A stretch of DNA of 64,000 nt from Steromphala cineraria (GCA_916613615.1 OU744730.1:28704882-28768881), one strand, 5' to 3'; counted from the first letter of the stretch, positions 36,080 to 49,366 are shown. The notes: generated by a model from the sequence alone, not told the origin. Numbers and translations: made by a program.

Positions 36080-36264
36080 GTAAGCTAACATTTAGGGATG
36101 ACAAAACATGCACAGTAAAATTAACTATGTTAAAACGTGATATAGAATTTTGAAACATTCATAACATTTAGTGAGTAGGCTATGTTATTTATTGTGCCAA
36201 CATGACTTTGTTTTCAGTTTCAGGTTTACTAATTCCAGAAGAAAATTCTGTTCTTTTGTCAAAT

Positions 36265-37702
36265 ATGAGGACCACAATGTTCGCATTCTTCTGCTGTATA
36301 TTATCTGTTCTTCTGGAACTGTGTTCTTGTGCACAAACAAAGGGAGTTGGACAGGTACGTTATGTTGATTTCACATATATATTTAAAAAACATAAGAATT
36401 TCTATTTTGCCGGGAGTGGGATATATTAGTACCATGGCAAGATTTTCCAATTATGGCATCATAAATATATTTTGTATTAAGCCATTTCTTATCTACCCAA
36501 TGTTCAATATCTAACACTTTGCTTCAGTGTCAAACAGCAGAGGAGAGCTGTAAACGGTTTCTAAGGGGCGACAACTGCTGCGGTAATATGATCTGCAATC
36601 TTGAAAGAGGCTCATTTAAATGCAGTGATAGCCGTTTCAATGTAAGTACACACTTATTTATAAGTAAAATATTAAGATAAATTTCTTAGTTATGACTAAT
36701 CTTTCTTTGAACACATTGGCATCAAAAAGCTAAATTATAATGAGCGACTTCGAAACTCCCAAGTTTTAATTTATTGTAATCAATAAACAAAATAAAACAT
36801 TTTAATTGAGTCACGTTTCGTATTATTTAAATATTTGCAAAAAGTTTCTATTATAAAAACGTCGTTGGTACTACGTTTATCATTTTGAAATATTTGAATT
36901 ATATTCAGTATCGATATCGATTAAATAATAAAACCTTTCATCTCTGCTAATATTTATATATTAATAAGATACATTTCGTTTACGCTGATCATTGCCATTC
37001 ATGTTGATCATAATCAAACTAAAATAATTTTGAATCTTTGAACATTTTATTTCAATTCTTAGTGTCAACAAGCGGGAGACCTATGCAGTGTGGACGGGAG
37101 ATGTTGTGATGGTTTGACTTGCAATCAGGACGGTTTGAGGAGAATTTGTGAATGGGACACTGACGCGGTAAGACATAGTTGTTTACAACACGGTTCAATA
37201 AAAATATTAATGATTACCGAATTGAACTCGATCAACACTTTATGTCCAAATACAATCTATCTAACAGTCAGTCCGTATGACTACTTTGATGGTTATTCTA
37301 GAATTTCACGTGATTAATTTTGTGATGCAATATAAAAATTAAAGAAGTTGTATATCCCTAGAGATTATCCTCATTTTAAATAGTAAACGTAGCGGAAAAG
37401 TTGGTTTATTTACATACCACTGCTTCTGTAGCGTAAACGCGTTGTTATCAATGTATGAGTTTGTAATTATCAAACCGGCAAACGCAGTCATATAGATGTA
37501 TATATACGGATGCACATATGATACAATACGAATAAACCTTTACTATGTTTTTACAACATTGTGATGTTAATGTTACTTATTTATCATTATATTACAGTGT
37601 TTGAGGATGAACGAGCAATGCTACCCAAACGACCCTTACAACCGTTGCTGCAATGGCATGAACTGCAAACGAAGTGGCCAATCATTCTATTGCAGATTAT
37701 AA
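36265..37702 (+). CDS. T1: secreted three-module six-cysteine (ICK-like) precursor
   Basis: Four coding exons, phase 0. Exon 36265-36354 (30 codons): signal peptide (MFAFFCCILSVLLEL) then CAQTKGVGQ, GTACGT donor. Exon 36528-36641: C-x6-C-x8-CC-x4-C-x8-C. Exon 37063-37167: C-x6-C-x5-CC-x4-C-x8-C, acidic tail. Exon 37598-37702: C-x6-C-x8-CC-x4-C-x8-C, stop TAA. Total 137 residues. AATAAA at 37745-37750. The last module (NDPYNRCC) matches the terminal-module type of N2 and N3. Intron 2 (173 bp) lacks the elements seen in T2 and T3. Upstream frames open to 36202 are intronic; the ATG after the acceptor fits all four copies. Role unknown. Confidence 0.88.
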
Positions 37703-37950
37703 GCTATCATCATTTTTTCCCTGACAGTTAATATGACATTTTATAATAAACCTATATTAAAAAGATCATGGAGTTGATTATCTTATTTTATTGATATAAT
37801 GGCATGTATTTGCAAAAATACTCTGCTCTGCAGATTTACAAACTATAGGGGGATATTGTTCACCCTTACAATGTTCATTTTATAAGAAAGACGTGGACAA
37901 TAAAAATACAACTTTGCTGGGATCTTCATCCAAAATCTATTCCTTAAGAG

Positions 37951-38147
37951 AACAAGATGTGTTTGTGAAACACGAATGCCCCCGGATGCATATGTCAAGT
38001 ATCAAAGACCTAGCTCCGACCAATCAAAAGTTATGACCAAGGTTAAAGTTTTTGTGGACAAACGGACAGACGGACAGACGGACAGACGGACAGACAGACG
38101 GACAGGTGAAAAACAATATACCCCCGGAATCTCCGATTCGGGGGCAT
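37951..38147. mobile_element. Insertion with (GACGGACA)n core, T1 copy only
   Basis: About 197 bp with complementary ends (GAATGCCCCCGG and CCGATTCGGGGGCAT) around a GGACAGAC microsatellite (38058-38105). The sister copy near 57630-57650 is uninterrupted, so this arrived after the duplication. It is like the short microsatellite-bearing elements of bivalves; family not certain. Confidence 0.65.
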
Positions 38148-38280
38148 AAAAATATGATCTGTTAAGAGAAAAATATGATCTCGTTATAGAGAGGCCTGAT
38201 AAAAATTTTCTTGGCAGATTTTTTACATTCTATTCAATACGAAATACCAGAATATGAGTTTCAGACTTACTGCAGAAACA

Positions 38281-38307
38281 CCCCCCCCCCCCCCCCCCCC
38301 CCCCCCC
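38281..38307. repeat. Poly(C) tract of 27
   Basis: An unbroken run of C joins sequence that in the sister copy (about 57775 and 58175) is separated by roughly 390 bp. The tract marks the deletion junction. Confidence 0.8.
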
Positions 38308-38587
38308 TCAATGAGGTTTCACAAGCCAGGTTGTTGATCCCCTTTGACATCCCCTTTTCTGCAGTCACTGGTTGCAGAGTCGTTCTTTGTATGTAACATT
38401 GTTACGACTAAAGTTTATCTTTGCCTAAACTTGAATCGGGGATAGTTGCAATCAGAGTTAGTTAAGTGCGTTTCCGTAGTTGTTGGTCTTTGTTGGTTTA
38501 GGCAGACATCTGTCAAAAATAAAGAAAGTTATTAGATTGACCGTCAGATTTAATTATATGACCAACGAGACGTTACAATGTACGTTC

Positions 38588-38780
38588 CAAGTAAGAAGAC
38601 AAGGGATTTATGCGTTATCAACTTCTTTATTGTAGAATGTAGTGACGTTTCGGTATAGATTCTTATAACGTTTTCAAGCATATAGGGTATAGGCATCTAT
38701 ACCGAAACATTCTACAATAAAGAAGTTGATAAACTCCTTGTCTTCTTGATATCATCAATTTCCAACCCTCAAACAACTCT
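38588..38780. mobile_element. Foldback MITE M5, T1 copy
   Basis: Arms of about 70-85 bp (AAGAAGACAAGG and CCTTGTCTTCTT at the edges, CTTTATTGTAGAATGTAG inside) flanked by TACGTTC on both sides (38581-38587 and 38781-38787). The T2 unit has a single uninterrupted site near 49676. Confidence 0.8.
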
Positions 38781-39206
38781 TACGTTCGGATTGATTTCTA
38801 AAGAGGCCACTGTGATGAGAAATGCTTAATGCTGTTTCATATTTCTAAGACGATAAAAAAAACGGTGGCAAGATAATCATTTTCTTATTTGCGAGTACAT
38901 ATACACTCATGCAATCTCCCTTGATTTGACGTAGATGTAATTAGTATATTATTTATGTGATACGTTGCCCTTGTTTCTCTGATCATACAGTTTTTATCAC
39001 GCATTTGACAGAATGTCAGTTTATCAGAATCACTATCACTATCACTCTTAAGCTTGTCAAGTCTACCTCATATGATATCATAATTATGTATTGTTATACT
39101 GTATGATAAATGGTTATTGGAAACATAAGCAAACTTTTGTACTCTTCCTCCATCTAAAATTACTCTCCACAATGTAACAATTATTGGAACATTGTCATTT
39201 TATGAG

Positions 39207-41263
39207 TTAAAGGAAAATTCCAGTACGATTTCAATTTAATTCGAGCAAATGTTTGAGTTTGAATTTTTCTGTCAACAAGTTAAGTATTTACAGAATGTTA
39301 AACCTTCGTTTTTGAACGATGACGGGGGTCGCCATATTTTTAAAAATATGACGTCATCGACACACCACAAGAAATCGATGCAAGGAGCTTACATTATAAA
39401 CTTACATTATAAATCATTGTTGTGCCTACAGAACGACTCAGTCGTGGGACAGATTATTCAACAAGCAACTACGACTAATATGCAGTTTTGTCTAGTATTA
39501 TTAACGATATGAATTTTCTAAAAAAATACCAACAACAACAGAAAACACAATATATGTTTTTTAAAACGGGCAAGAGTATAATATCTTGTCGTGTGCGTTG
39601 TGTTTTTTTCTAATTAAAACGTGGTACTAACTTAATGTTTACCGGAAATATGTTGCCGCACTGTATAAATGCTCCTTCTTTTTATCTAAAAATAACACTT
39701 TCAAAGAAGAAAACGTTTCTTTGAAATTTGATACAAAAACGTGCATGTCAATGATTTACCTGTTGTATACATACTATCTATCACTAAGACTTTTGCATAT
39801 ACTTTTTATATCCTTTCCAAAAACATGAAATTTTATCTTTAATGACATTTTATTTTCTCAGAGTCACTACAATATGTTTTTTTGTGGTGAATCTGGTATT
39901 CTTCACATTCAATATGTGGATTTTAAATAGCCTCTTGTAAGTTTGAAAAGGGAAACATAATTGTTGTCATGAACGTGTTTGAATCATTGTATTATTATTA
40001 TTTAAACATATAAAAAGAACTGCATTAATTACGTAAATCTAGTATTTTTGCAAAACGTTTTTGAAGGATTAAGATACATACAATGTACGTTGTGATAATG
40101 TGTGCATTTTTATGATTAAAATCATACCCTACTGTTCAATTGAAGAAAAATATCATAGTTAAGATAGTTGAAGAATTCTATTTACTCAACAGATAAAATA
40201 AAAAAACCTCCAAACAAATATGGATTATTCAGCTACATCATCGCAACTCAGATATAAAACACGCGATGATAAAAATAAATTTTGTGAGTATGATATTATT
40301 TTGAATTCCTTAATGATGAGTTTATTGATCTTTAATATTATTCAAAACACCATCTTACTGAGAGTTTTAATATATCTAAACATAACAAGAATATCACTCT
40401 GATAATATTTCAAAGCATGTACACCTCAGTGATTCGTAATCAAAATTGGTTTCGTACTGGGGACAACTAAATCAATTGAAAAAAGTATCTTTTGCCACAA
40501 AGAAGGCAAGATTTGAATAATAAAAACATAAGAATGAATGAGACATTAAGAATTCCATGCCAACATAGAAAATGCCATCTTTCAAATTAATCAATCGTTT
40601 TTTTGATTGACATAAACGATTTCATTTTGATGACGAACCAACCACCAATATCGCGGATTAGCTTTTTAGGATTCGCTTCGACAAGATCACGTCAGTAGGT
40701 CTATTTCTTTCGAGTGATATAATAAATATAATAATATTCCCTCTTACGTTTAGTTTATTTTACAATTGTATTCATTTCAGCATTTAACACTTCAACCTAA
40801 TGCATGGTTTCTCTTATAAAAATTCTAAAAATAATGTCAGTGAGTGTCAGTGTTCAAACCTGAGGCTTGTGACGTCAGAACTTGGGAGATCTTTTCCAAC
40901 CTGTATGAAGTTTTGCAGCAGTGTGCTGGTCAGAAATGTTTATTTTTTGCTTTAGGCATCATAGAAGTATTATTTTCTGTCGTGACGGTTGTTACAGTCT
41001 TATGTTTAACGGGCCGTCACCGCCCACCATTGAATCTAGCGGCGTCTCCTAATTTCGTGGTGTGTCGCTGACATCATATTCCCTCTTGCTCTCGTTTACC
41101 GTTTGAGATAGAAATATGGTGTCCACCATCGATACCGGTAAACTTTTAATTTTTATTGCAGATTTGGTGATTGAGCTAAAAATTATTAGCCAGATTTGAA
41201 GGATTCATCAATAACAATTGTTTTGTAAGGCTCTTTTTCATTTTCATTGGAATTTTCCTTTAA
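39207..41263. mobile_element. 2-kb element with TTAA borders, T1 copy
   Basis: TTAAAGGAAAATTCCA at the left (39207) is perfectly inverted at the right (TGGAATTTTCCTTTAA ending 41263). No transposase frame survives. A near-identical copy lies at 59102-61183. The TTAA borders fit piggyBac- or Kolobok-type insertion; the class is inferred. Confidence 0.6.
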
Positions 41264-41472
41264 CATTACTATGAATGGAAGAACATTAACATTTCAGCGC
41301 ACATTGAATTAAAGTAAAATCGAAATATTGAAGAGTAATTAAACTCAAATTAAGTCACCGTCACATTCTATCAAATGCACATTATTGAGCTAATTGTTTT
41401 TCCATAAAGAACTGTTTAAAAAGTTTTTGGATTTTGTTGTATATGTGTTATATTTCAACTTAACATCTTATT

Positions 41473-42067
41473 TTAAAGGGGCAGTAGCACATTTTAGGGG
41501 GAATATTAATATAAAGTGATGTCAGGATAATGAAAATAAATGGTTCCAATTAAAAGACAATATATTGAAAGTACATGAAGCAGTAATAAATCAAATATTT
41601 GATGTTAATTTCAGCATAGCCATTCCTTTTTTTTACACAAAATGAATTAAAGGTGTTCACACACAAATGGCGGCCAATGGACTATATCAAACGAAAATTG
41701 CATGCGACCATTTTCGGTTTAACACCTTTTATTATTTGAGTCCGGAAGATAGTTTTGGGAAGCTTAAAACAACCTAATTCGTTCATAGAAGAAATTGTTT
41801 GTTGATTTGACAAGATTGTCTTACAGTTGGTAACATATAATATCGTAAATATTCACATGAAGTTCATTGGCGACTTTTTTTTGTATGAACACCTTTAATT
41901 CATTTTGTGCAAGAAAAAGGAATCGCATGGCTAAACATTACATTATATATTTGATTTATTACTTCTTCATTTAGTTAAAATACATTGTCTTTTAATTGGA
42001 ACCATTTATCTTCATTTTCCTGACATCACCTTATATGCCCCCTTACAAAGTGCTACTGCTCTTTTAA
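41473..42067. mobile_element. Composite M2 MITE (two halves, opposite orientation)
   Basis: The left half (TTAA, AGGGGCAGTAGCAC...) reads as an M2 in reverse orientation. The right half (to GTGCTACTGCTC, TTAA) reads forward. Between them is 34220-34390-type sequence. It seems to be a fusion of two M2 copies with host DNA. Confidence 0.6.
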
Positions 42068-42969
42068 ATACTAAGTGAAATAGGTAAAATTGTGCCATAC
42101 TAAGAGCTCTGGATTTGACATAAATCAGAACTTATTCCCTTAATGTAAGATTTCTGTTAATTGAAATTTGGAAGAGTAAGAAAAGTCGATATTTAAACGT
42201 GGTTGCAAAAAAGGGCAATAACGTAACATGATTTATGAACATCAAGATATGTGTATACCGGAAGAACATGGACAAAATGCCACATTAACAAACTAGATAA
42301 AGATGCTATTTATCTCTTAGTCGTTTTTGACACATTTAATATGAAGGGAAAACAATAAATGCGTACATCACAACGGGTTTGTTAGGGGGAATGTGTCAAA
42401 TGTGATCAGAAAAACAGTTAATGAAACTAATCTGTTTAAGATACCCGTTACCAATATTAATGAATATTTACCATGACACTTCTAGAATATACGTATGTGA
42501 AACGACCGCCAAAACTAAACACTAGAAAGTGCTTATATATCTATCAAAATAAATTGAGTATAAATCTCTCAAACTTTTGGGTTTCTGCTTTTAACACCTG
42601 TATAAAGGATTTGTATCATGGATTTAATTCATTATTTATTCTTCATTGAGTCATGGTATTTGTAAGTTCATGAATACCTTGCTATTGTTATATTGACAAT
42701 AAGGAAACACCTACAACATAATCATCATTTTAAAACTTTAATTCTTTCTTCAAAACAGTATGTCAACTGAACCTTCATGGAACAATGAGAACAATTTATT
42801 TAATTTATTTATTTTAATTGAGACACCCAACATTTGAAATATACCAAGTAACGTTAACATACTTCAATTCTATACTGTATAATGTTGGTTTAAACCTATT
42901 TTATTCATTTGGAAAAGGATTTGGAACAAGTTATCCAACTTAAAATACCCTCTCCTTATGTTAATAATG

Positions 42970-43300
42970 TTATGGTGGCGAATGGTCGAATTGTTGACAT
43001 TTCTTATGTTCTAATGTCCATAACAACATAACGGTGTACATCAATTAGATTAACAAGATAACTACAGCGTCACATGTCAATCAAAATCGTCATGGATAGT
43101 ACCATTAAATGCCAATGATTACTGATATCATCAAAGATTTAAATCTATCGAAGCAGTTAGACAATCTGTGTCAACTAAGTACTCGGTAATGATGCATTAC
43201 GCAATTTTAAATTATCGTCACATGTCAAATTCAAAGCTTCAGTTTGGTATAAAAGTATGAATATATTCGGATAGAGCAAGCATTTCAAGCAGATCAAGAG
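42970..43300 (+). promoter_or_regulatory. T2 promoter block and untranslated exon
   Basis: Keeps TTACGCAA (43197-43204) and TATAAAAG (43248-43255). The E-box position reads CACATG instead of CACGTG. The untranslated exon ends at a GTAAGC donor (GT at 43301). Confidence 0.7.
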
Positions 43301-43485
43301 GTAAGCTAACATTAAGGGGCGACAAAACATGCACAGTAAAATTAATTTTATTAAAAGTTGATATAAAAATTTGAAACATTCATAACATTCAGTGAGTAAG
43401 AATATGTCTCTTTCTGTGCTAACATGACTTTGTTTTAAGTTTCAGGTTTACTTATTCAAAAGAAAGTACAGTTCTATTGTCAAAT

Positions 43486-45773
43486 ATGAGGACCACAATG
43501 TTTGCATTCTGCTGTATATTATCTATTCTGCTGGAACTTTCTTCCTGTGCACAAACAAAGGGAGTTGGACAGGTGCGTAAGGTTGATTTCACATATCATA
43601 TCAGTATATTTTTAAAAGTTAAGAATTTCTATTTTGCCGGGAGTTGTATACATAAAAAAAGTTGTTCACTTTCTGGGAGGCAAGTCTGTAAAAATACCAT
43701 TCATTTCGTTTAATGTTTACGTAATGGATGCATAATAATATGCAGTTTGAACAATCGTTTTCATAAATTAAAGTTTAAATTTAATGTATTATTGTTGTGG
43801 ATGTGGATAAAGTACATGTTTGCTAAGTAGTTTCATGTTAACAAGATGTATTAAAAACACAATAAAATGTAGGCGGTAGTTACAGAAATAAGAATCTCTC
43901 ATAAATATTTTAGAAAAAAAGGGTTTCTAGTTCATAAATGACTCAACAATATAATTGATATGTGCTATTGACTATTCAATAAAATGCTTCGAAAACGTTT
44001 TTCTTGTTTTGAACAGGCAGGAAATAAATATCACTTAAAAGTTATTGGAACAAAAAAAACTTATTTCATCGGACAATTAAATGCCTTGAAAACATCAAGT
44101 CAATTAATCGCGTAATTTAATGAACATGCATACGGTAACATGTGAATTTTACAATACATTTAGTACCATGGCAAGATTTTCCAATTTATAAATAAATATA
44201 ATATTCATAAATATATTTTGTATTCAACCATTTCTTGTCTACCCAATGTTCAATGTCTAAAACTTTGCTTCAGTGTCAAACAGCAGGGGAGAGCTGTAAA
44301 CGGTTTCTAAGGGGCGACAACTGCTGCGGTAATATGATCTGCAATCTTGAAAGAGGCTCTTTTAAATGCAGTGATCGCCGTTTCAATGTAAGTACACATT
44401 TATTTATAAGTAAAATATTAAGATAAATTTCTTAGTTATGACTAACCTTTCTTTAAACACACTGACATAAAAAGGTTTATTGTGAGGCTCTTTTTCATGT
44501 CTTTATTTATGTAATATGAACATAGAGACTAAATCAGACATTTTAGTAGAGTCATATTTCGAGTCATTTTAAATATTTAAAAATGGGTTTCTATAATTAG
44601 TTTGTTTTACTATGTTTTTCATTTTGAAAATATTTGAAATATATTCAATGTTGATATCAAACATATAATTTCTAATACAACTTCATAAATATAACAAGTT
44701 ATTCATATGTAAATATGTGGAAAACAACACTACACATGTATACTTCACTCATAATAAATCTTTTATGCATATTATCTCCGTTCATGTTGATCATAATCAA
44801 ATCAAAATCACTGCTTGATTCTTTGAACATTAAAATTATAATTCTTAAAACTTGACTTAGTGTCAACAAGCGGGAGACCTATGCAGTGTCGATTGGAGAT
44901 GTTGTGATGGTCTGACTTGCAATCAGGACGGTTTTTGTGAATGGGACACTGACGCGGTAAGACATAGTTGGTTACAAGATTATTCAATAAAACATTGTTA
45001 ATGATTACGAAACTTTCAACGATCAACTTTTTATTGTAGTATTTAATACGTGTATATTTAGTTATTTAACATTTAGTGCGCATGAGTTTTTTTTTGAATG
45101 TCATTCTAGATGTTCATTTGTTGAATTAATGAATTTTGTTATGAAATATGATCAATCTGATTACAATCGGCCTAGTTTCAAGGAAAAAAGTTAAAAAAAA
45201 TAATTCTAAAGAAAATCGACTGGAAATATGACATTTTAAGAGAATAAAGAAGTTGTATATCCATAGAAATTCATCCTCTTTGTTCATAGAAAGTTAAACA
45301 GAATTTGATAGTAAAAGATCAGTTCATTTATTCACACAGCACTGCTGAAGTCTAACACTCAGGTTGTAGTTAAAATCATTTTGACCGAACTAACCCCCAG
45401 AAAAGTAAGTCTTTATCTACAGTAAATTATATGTGAAATAGCCATTTGTATGGGGAGTCTTCATATTTTTAGTAAAGTAATCATGATTTAAGGAATATAT
45501 CGAATATATAATCATGTAAAGCCTTTGTTATCAATATATGAGGTTTTAAAGGCAAACGCTGTATAATAGATTTATATATATGGATGAACATATGATATTA
45601 CGAATAAACATTTGGTATATTTTTAAATTAAAGTACACATATTAACGTTATCTATCATCCCTTTCCAGTGTTTGACAATGAACGAGAGATGTTACCCAAA
45701 CGACCCTTACAACCGTTGCTGCAATGGCAAGAACTGCAAACGAAGTGGCCAATCATTCTACTGCAGATTATAA
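43486..45773 (+). CDS. T2: secreted three-module six-cysteine (ICK-like) precursor, short loop variant
   Basis: Coding exons 43486-43572 (29 codons, signal peptide with one residue fewer than T1), 44274-44387 (x6,x8,x4,x8), 44861-44956 (x6,x5,x4,x5) and 45669-45773 (x6,x8,x4,x8, stop TAA). Total 133 residues. Relative to T1, exon 44861-44956 lacks 9 nt in frame: the residues LRRI are replaced by one Phe, so the loop between the fifth and sixth Cys shrinks from 8 to 5. All six cysteines remain. AATAAA at 45836-45841. Its downstream flank carries a MITE and a LINE. Role unknown. Confidence 0.88.
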
Positions 45774-45841
45774 GCTATCATCATTTTCCCCTTACAGTTT
45801 AGATATCATTTTAGAATGAAATGGATCGAGTGATTAATAAA

Positions 45842-46518
45842 AAGTAATTTCATTGATATAATGACATGTATTCGCGAGAATACTCTGCTCTGCAGATTAA
45901 GAAACCATAGAATGAGTATTGTTGACCCTTACAATGTGTTAATTTTATACGAAAGACGTGGTAAATCATGTTACGACTTTGCTGGGATCTTCATCCAAAA
46001 TCTATTCATTAAGGGAAACATATGATTTCGTTATAGAAAGGCCTGATAAATAGTTTCTTGACAGATTTTGTATAACATGTTTTCTATTCAAAACGAAATA
46101 TATTATTATACGAAGTATATTATTCATCATCATATGGAGAAATCACTATAATTGTCTATCATTCTTTCAATGGATAATTTATTACTAAGTGTAATTTACT
46201 TAATTGTGAATTGACATAGCAATTCCTTCATTGTCGAATTGGTTTTATCATGAAAATATGGATAAATAAAGAAATACAAAAATATATTTTTTCCTTTTTA
46301 TTTACTATGGAAGAAGATACTGCAACTGAGACCCCCTTCTCTGCAGTCACTGGTTGCGGAGTCGTTCTTTCCATGTAACATTGTTGGGACTAAAGCTTTT
46401 CTTTGCAAGAAATTGAATCGCGGATATATAGTTGCAATCAGAGTTAGATTAGTCACACTAGTTTGTTTCCTTAATCGTTGATCTTTGTTTTCTTTAAGGC
46501 AGCAATCTGTCAAAAACG
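45842..46518. repeat. T2 downstream flank, homologous to 37.7-38.5 and 57.4-58.4 kb
   Basis: Shared blocks include GCAGTCACTGGTTGC and the site TCTGTCAAAAA where the M3 element inserted. No gene is seen. Confidence 0.65.
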
Positions 46519-46566
46519 CAGTTAAGTACACTTAGCCTCTATAACACTCGCTATACTCCCGTATTG

Positions 46567-49366
46567 GTATTCATAGCTTTAAGTTTGTATGAAACGCAGA
46601 AAAATCTGATGAATTAAGAGAAAACCTGTTGTCAGATAATGTACAAGAATTACTTGATAGATGTCTAGATATTGTATTTACTGATATTGATAAAAGTGTA
46701 CAATGTATTGTTGATGCGATGTGTACTGCTGCAGCAGGTATGAAAAGAAAGTTAACGGCTAGAAATATGGTTGATAATAACCCGTGGTATGACGGTGAGT
46801 GTAAGAGATTGAAAGAAGAACGTTGTCATAAACTTAATCAATTTCGAATCCATAAAGACAGTCAACACTTACACGATTATCATGCGACAAGAAATGTTTA
46901 TAACGCTATGTGTAAGCAGAAACGAATGGAATATTATAGGAATAAACAAAAAAGACTTGAAAACAGTTGCAATTCTAAAGAATTTTGGTCAATTCTCAAA
47001 GAATTAAATGGGAAAAAAACAAAAGAACATAATATCGGTACTAATTAATGGTATGAACATTTTAAAGATTTGTTTTCGTCTGTCGGCAAGGAAGCAGGTA
47101 ATGCAGGCGATGTAAAGTCGACTATTGATGACCAACTACTTACTGACTTTGACAATTTGTCTACTGACATTTTAGACACGCCAATAAGTAGGCAAGAAAT
47201 TTTGGACAGTATACAACATTTAAAGGCTGGTAAAGCAGCGGGCGTAGATGATATCCTACCAGAATTTATAAAACATTCGGGAGATATTTTGTTACCGTAT
47301 CTGGAGTTAATATTTAATGTCATTTTAGACAGTGGTAACTTCCCATCGTCCTGGACTACTGGAATCATTATACCGATCCACAAGAGCGGCAATATTAACA
47401 ATGTTGATAATTATAGAGGGATAAATTTGCTTAGTACCTTTGGAAAAGTATTTGTATATATTATTAACAAAAGATTAACTTTTTGGTCGGATACATTTGA
47501 TAAAATAGATGAATCTCAAGCTGGTTTTAGGGCGGGATATAGCACAGTAGATAATATTTTCATTTTACATTCGATAATTCAGAAGTGCCTTGGTATAATA
47601 GGAAATAAATTATATGCATTGTTCGTCGATTTTAAAAAGGCGTTTGATTCGATACAGAGAGCAAAACTTTGGGAGGTAATGGAGAGACATGGCATAAGTC
47701 CAAAGATGAATTCTTTGTTACGAAGTATTTATAACAATGTGAAAGTATGTATCAGAAATAACCATGAAATATCAGATTCTTTTACCTGCAATGTTGGCCT
47801 TAGGCAAGGTTGTATTCTGAGTCCTTTCCTGTTTTCGATGTTTATCAATGAATTTGCTTTGATTATTCAAGGTAATGATTATCATGGCATTCAGTTACAC
47901 CCCTATATAACGGAATTGTTCTTATTACTGTTTGCCGATGATATGATCTTATTTTCGACGAGTATTGTTGGGCTACAGCGCCTCATTATTGAATTAGAAC
48001 ACTATTGTGATGCTGCAGGATTAACTATCAATATGGAAAAAACTAAAATTATAGTTTTTAAGAACGGAGGTAAGCTGTCTAAAATGGAAAAATGGTATTA
48101 TAAGGGTAGACCACTATTTGTGACTAAGTCATATAAATATCTTGGCGTATACTTCACTAATCGTCTTTGTTTTTCAGAGCACGCAAAATATTGTTCAACA
48201 CAGGCCAAAAAGATATTAATTGGTGTTTTGAAAAGTCTTTGCAAACTCGTGGATATTGATGTTAAATCCTTTTTTAAAATATTCGACTCTAGAATTCTTC
48301 CGATTCTATTATATTGGTCGGAGGTATGGGGATTTCAACACTTTGAAACTATTGAGAGAATTCACTTATATGCTTGTAAGAAATTTCTAGGAGTGAAGTC
48401 TAATACTCCTAGCAATATTGTATATGGGGAATGCGGCAGATTCCCAATTAACATTTGTGCTAAAACTAGAATTATAAAATTTTGGATTCGTCTCCTAAAT
48501 ATGCCTTCTTCAAGATACCCACGACAATGTTACGACATGATGATGCTGTATGATAAGAGAGGCAAGACTAATTGGGTATCAAACATTCGTATTTTATTAA
48601 ATACCATTGGTTTTGGTGATATATGGCAGAGTCAGAATGTTCAGTTAGATACAAATTTTGTTAACGTTGTATCACAGAGACTGAAAGATATATTTACACA
48701 GGAATGGTCTATGTCTCTTTCAGTTTCAAATAAATCTTTTTTCTACAGAATGTTTAAATCACATATATACAGAGAATACTATTTGAGTTCATTGAATATT
48801 AGAAAATTTCGAATTACACTTGCACGCTTTAGGTGCTCATCTCACGATTTGGCCATAGAGACAGGACGATATTTTAATATACCAAAGGAAATGAGAATTT
48901 GTAAATTCTGTAATCTTAATCTCGTTGAAGACGAATATCATTTCCTTTTGATTTGCCCGTTTTATGCTGACCTCAGAACAAACTATATTCCCCAATACTA
49001 TCATTTTCATCCAAATTGGTTAAAATTTTCTTTACTGTTAAGTACTGACAATACTGTTCTTGTGCGTAAGTTGTCAACATTTATTTATCATGCCATGTTA
49101 CTAAGAAAGAACAATGTATGAACTAGTATGAATTGATTGTATATTCTATTGTTTGATTTTGGGGGGGGGGGGGGGGTTGATTTTCTGATTTTCTGTGATA
49201 TGATGTCTATTTTGAGAAATTGTATATGCTATAGTATAATATTTCACTATATATGATATGTTTAAAAATTATAATTATCACCATAATATGATCCCTGCGA
49301 AGGAGGTAAATGTATCTTTTGTACTATAGGCCTGTGGCCTTTAAGTATTGAAATAAATTGAATTGA
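46567..49366 (+). mobile_element. 5'-truncated non-LTR retrotransposon
   Basis: A ~2.8-kb insertion bounded by a 12-bp duplication with one mismatch (ACTCCCGTATTG at 46555-46566, ACTCCCATATTG at 49367-49378). The endonuclease domain is missing. The 3' end carries a G16 tract (49161-49176) and finishes with an ATTGAATTGA-like tail. Confidence 0.85.
46593..49121 (+). pseudogene. LINE ORF2 remnant: reverse transcriptase and C-terminal zinc cluster
   Basis: One frame runs from 46593 to a stop at 49121, broken only by TAA at 47046-47048. It contains LKAGKAAGVDDILPEFIK (RT motif 1 region), LFVDFKKAFDSIQ (motif A, catalytic Asp), GLRQGCILSPFLF (motif B), LFADDMILFS (FADD box, motif C) and a C-terminal CKFCN...HFLLICP zinc-type cluster. 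The protein copies LINE RNA at a nicked target. Lack of the endonuclease and the stop make it inactive; high openness implies recent insertion. Clade uncertain (Jockey/CR1-like candidates). Confidence 0.9.

Larger units (their letters stand above)
37130..42960. repeat. Segmental duplication block (T1 3' half to T2 promoter), sister of 56815-62760
   Basis: From mid exon 4 of T1 to the T2 promoter the sequence is close to identical with 56815-62760 downstream of T3, apart from listed insertions and deletions. Identity starts within exon 4. Reading frames here (for example 39249) differ by frameshift between the copies, so they are not conserved genes. Confidence 0.85.

Noticed and set aside
39249..39512. 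A conserved protein gene (also 59144-59458)
   Set aside because: The two copies agree only where DNA is identical and shift frame relative to each other; it lies within a TTAA-bordered element.
40844..41071. A small protein with a hydrophobic segment (also 60684-60893)
   Set aside because: The sister copy diverges by frame and length; no signal or splice context.
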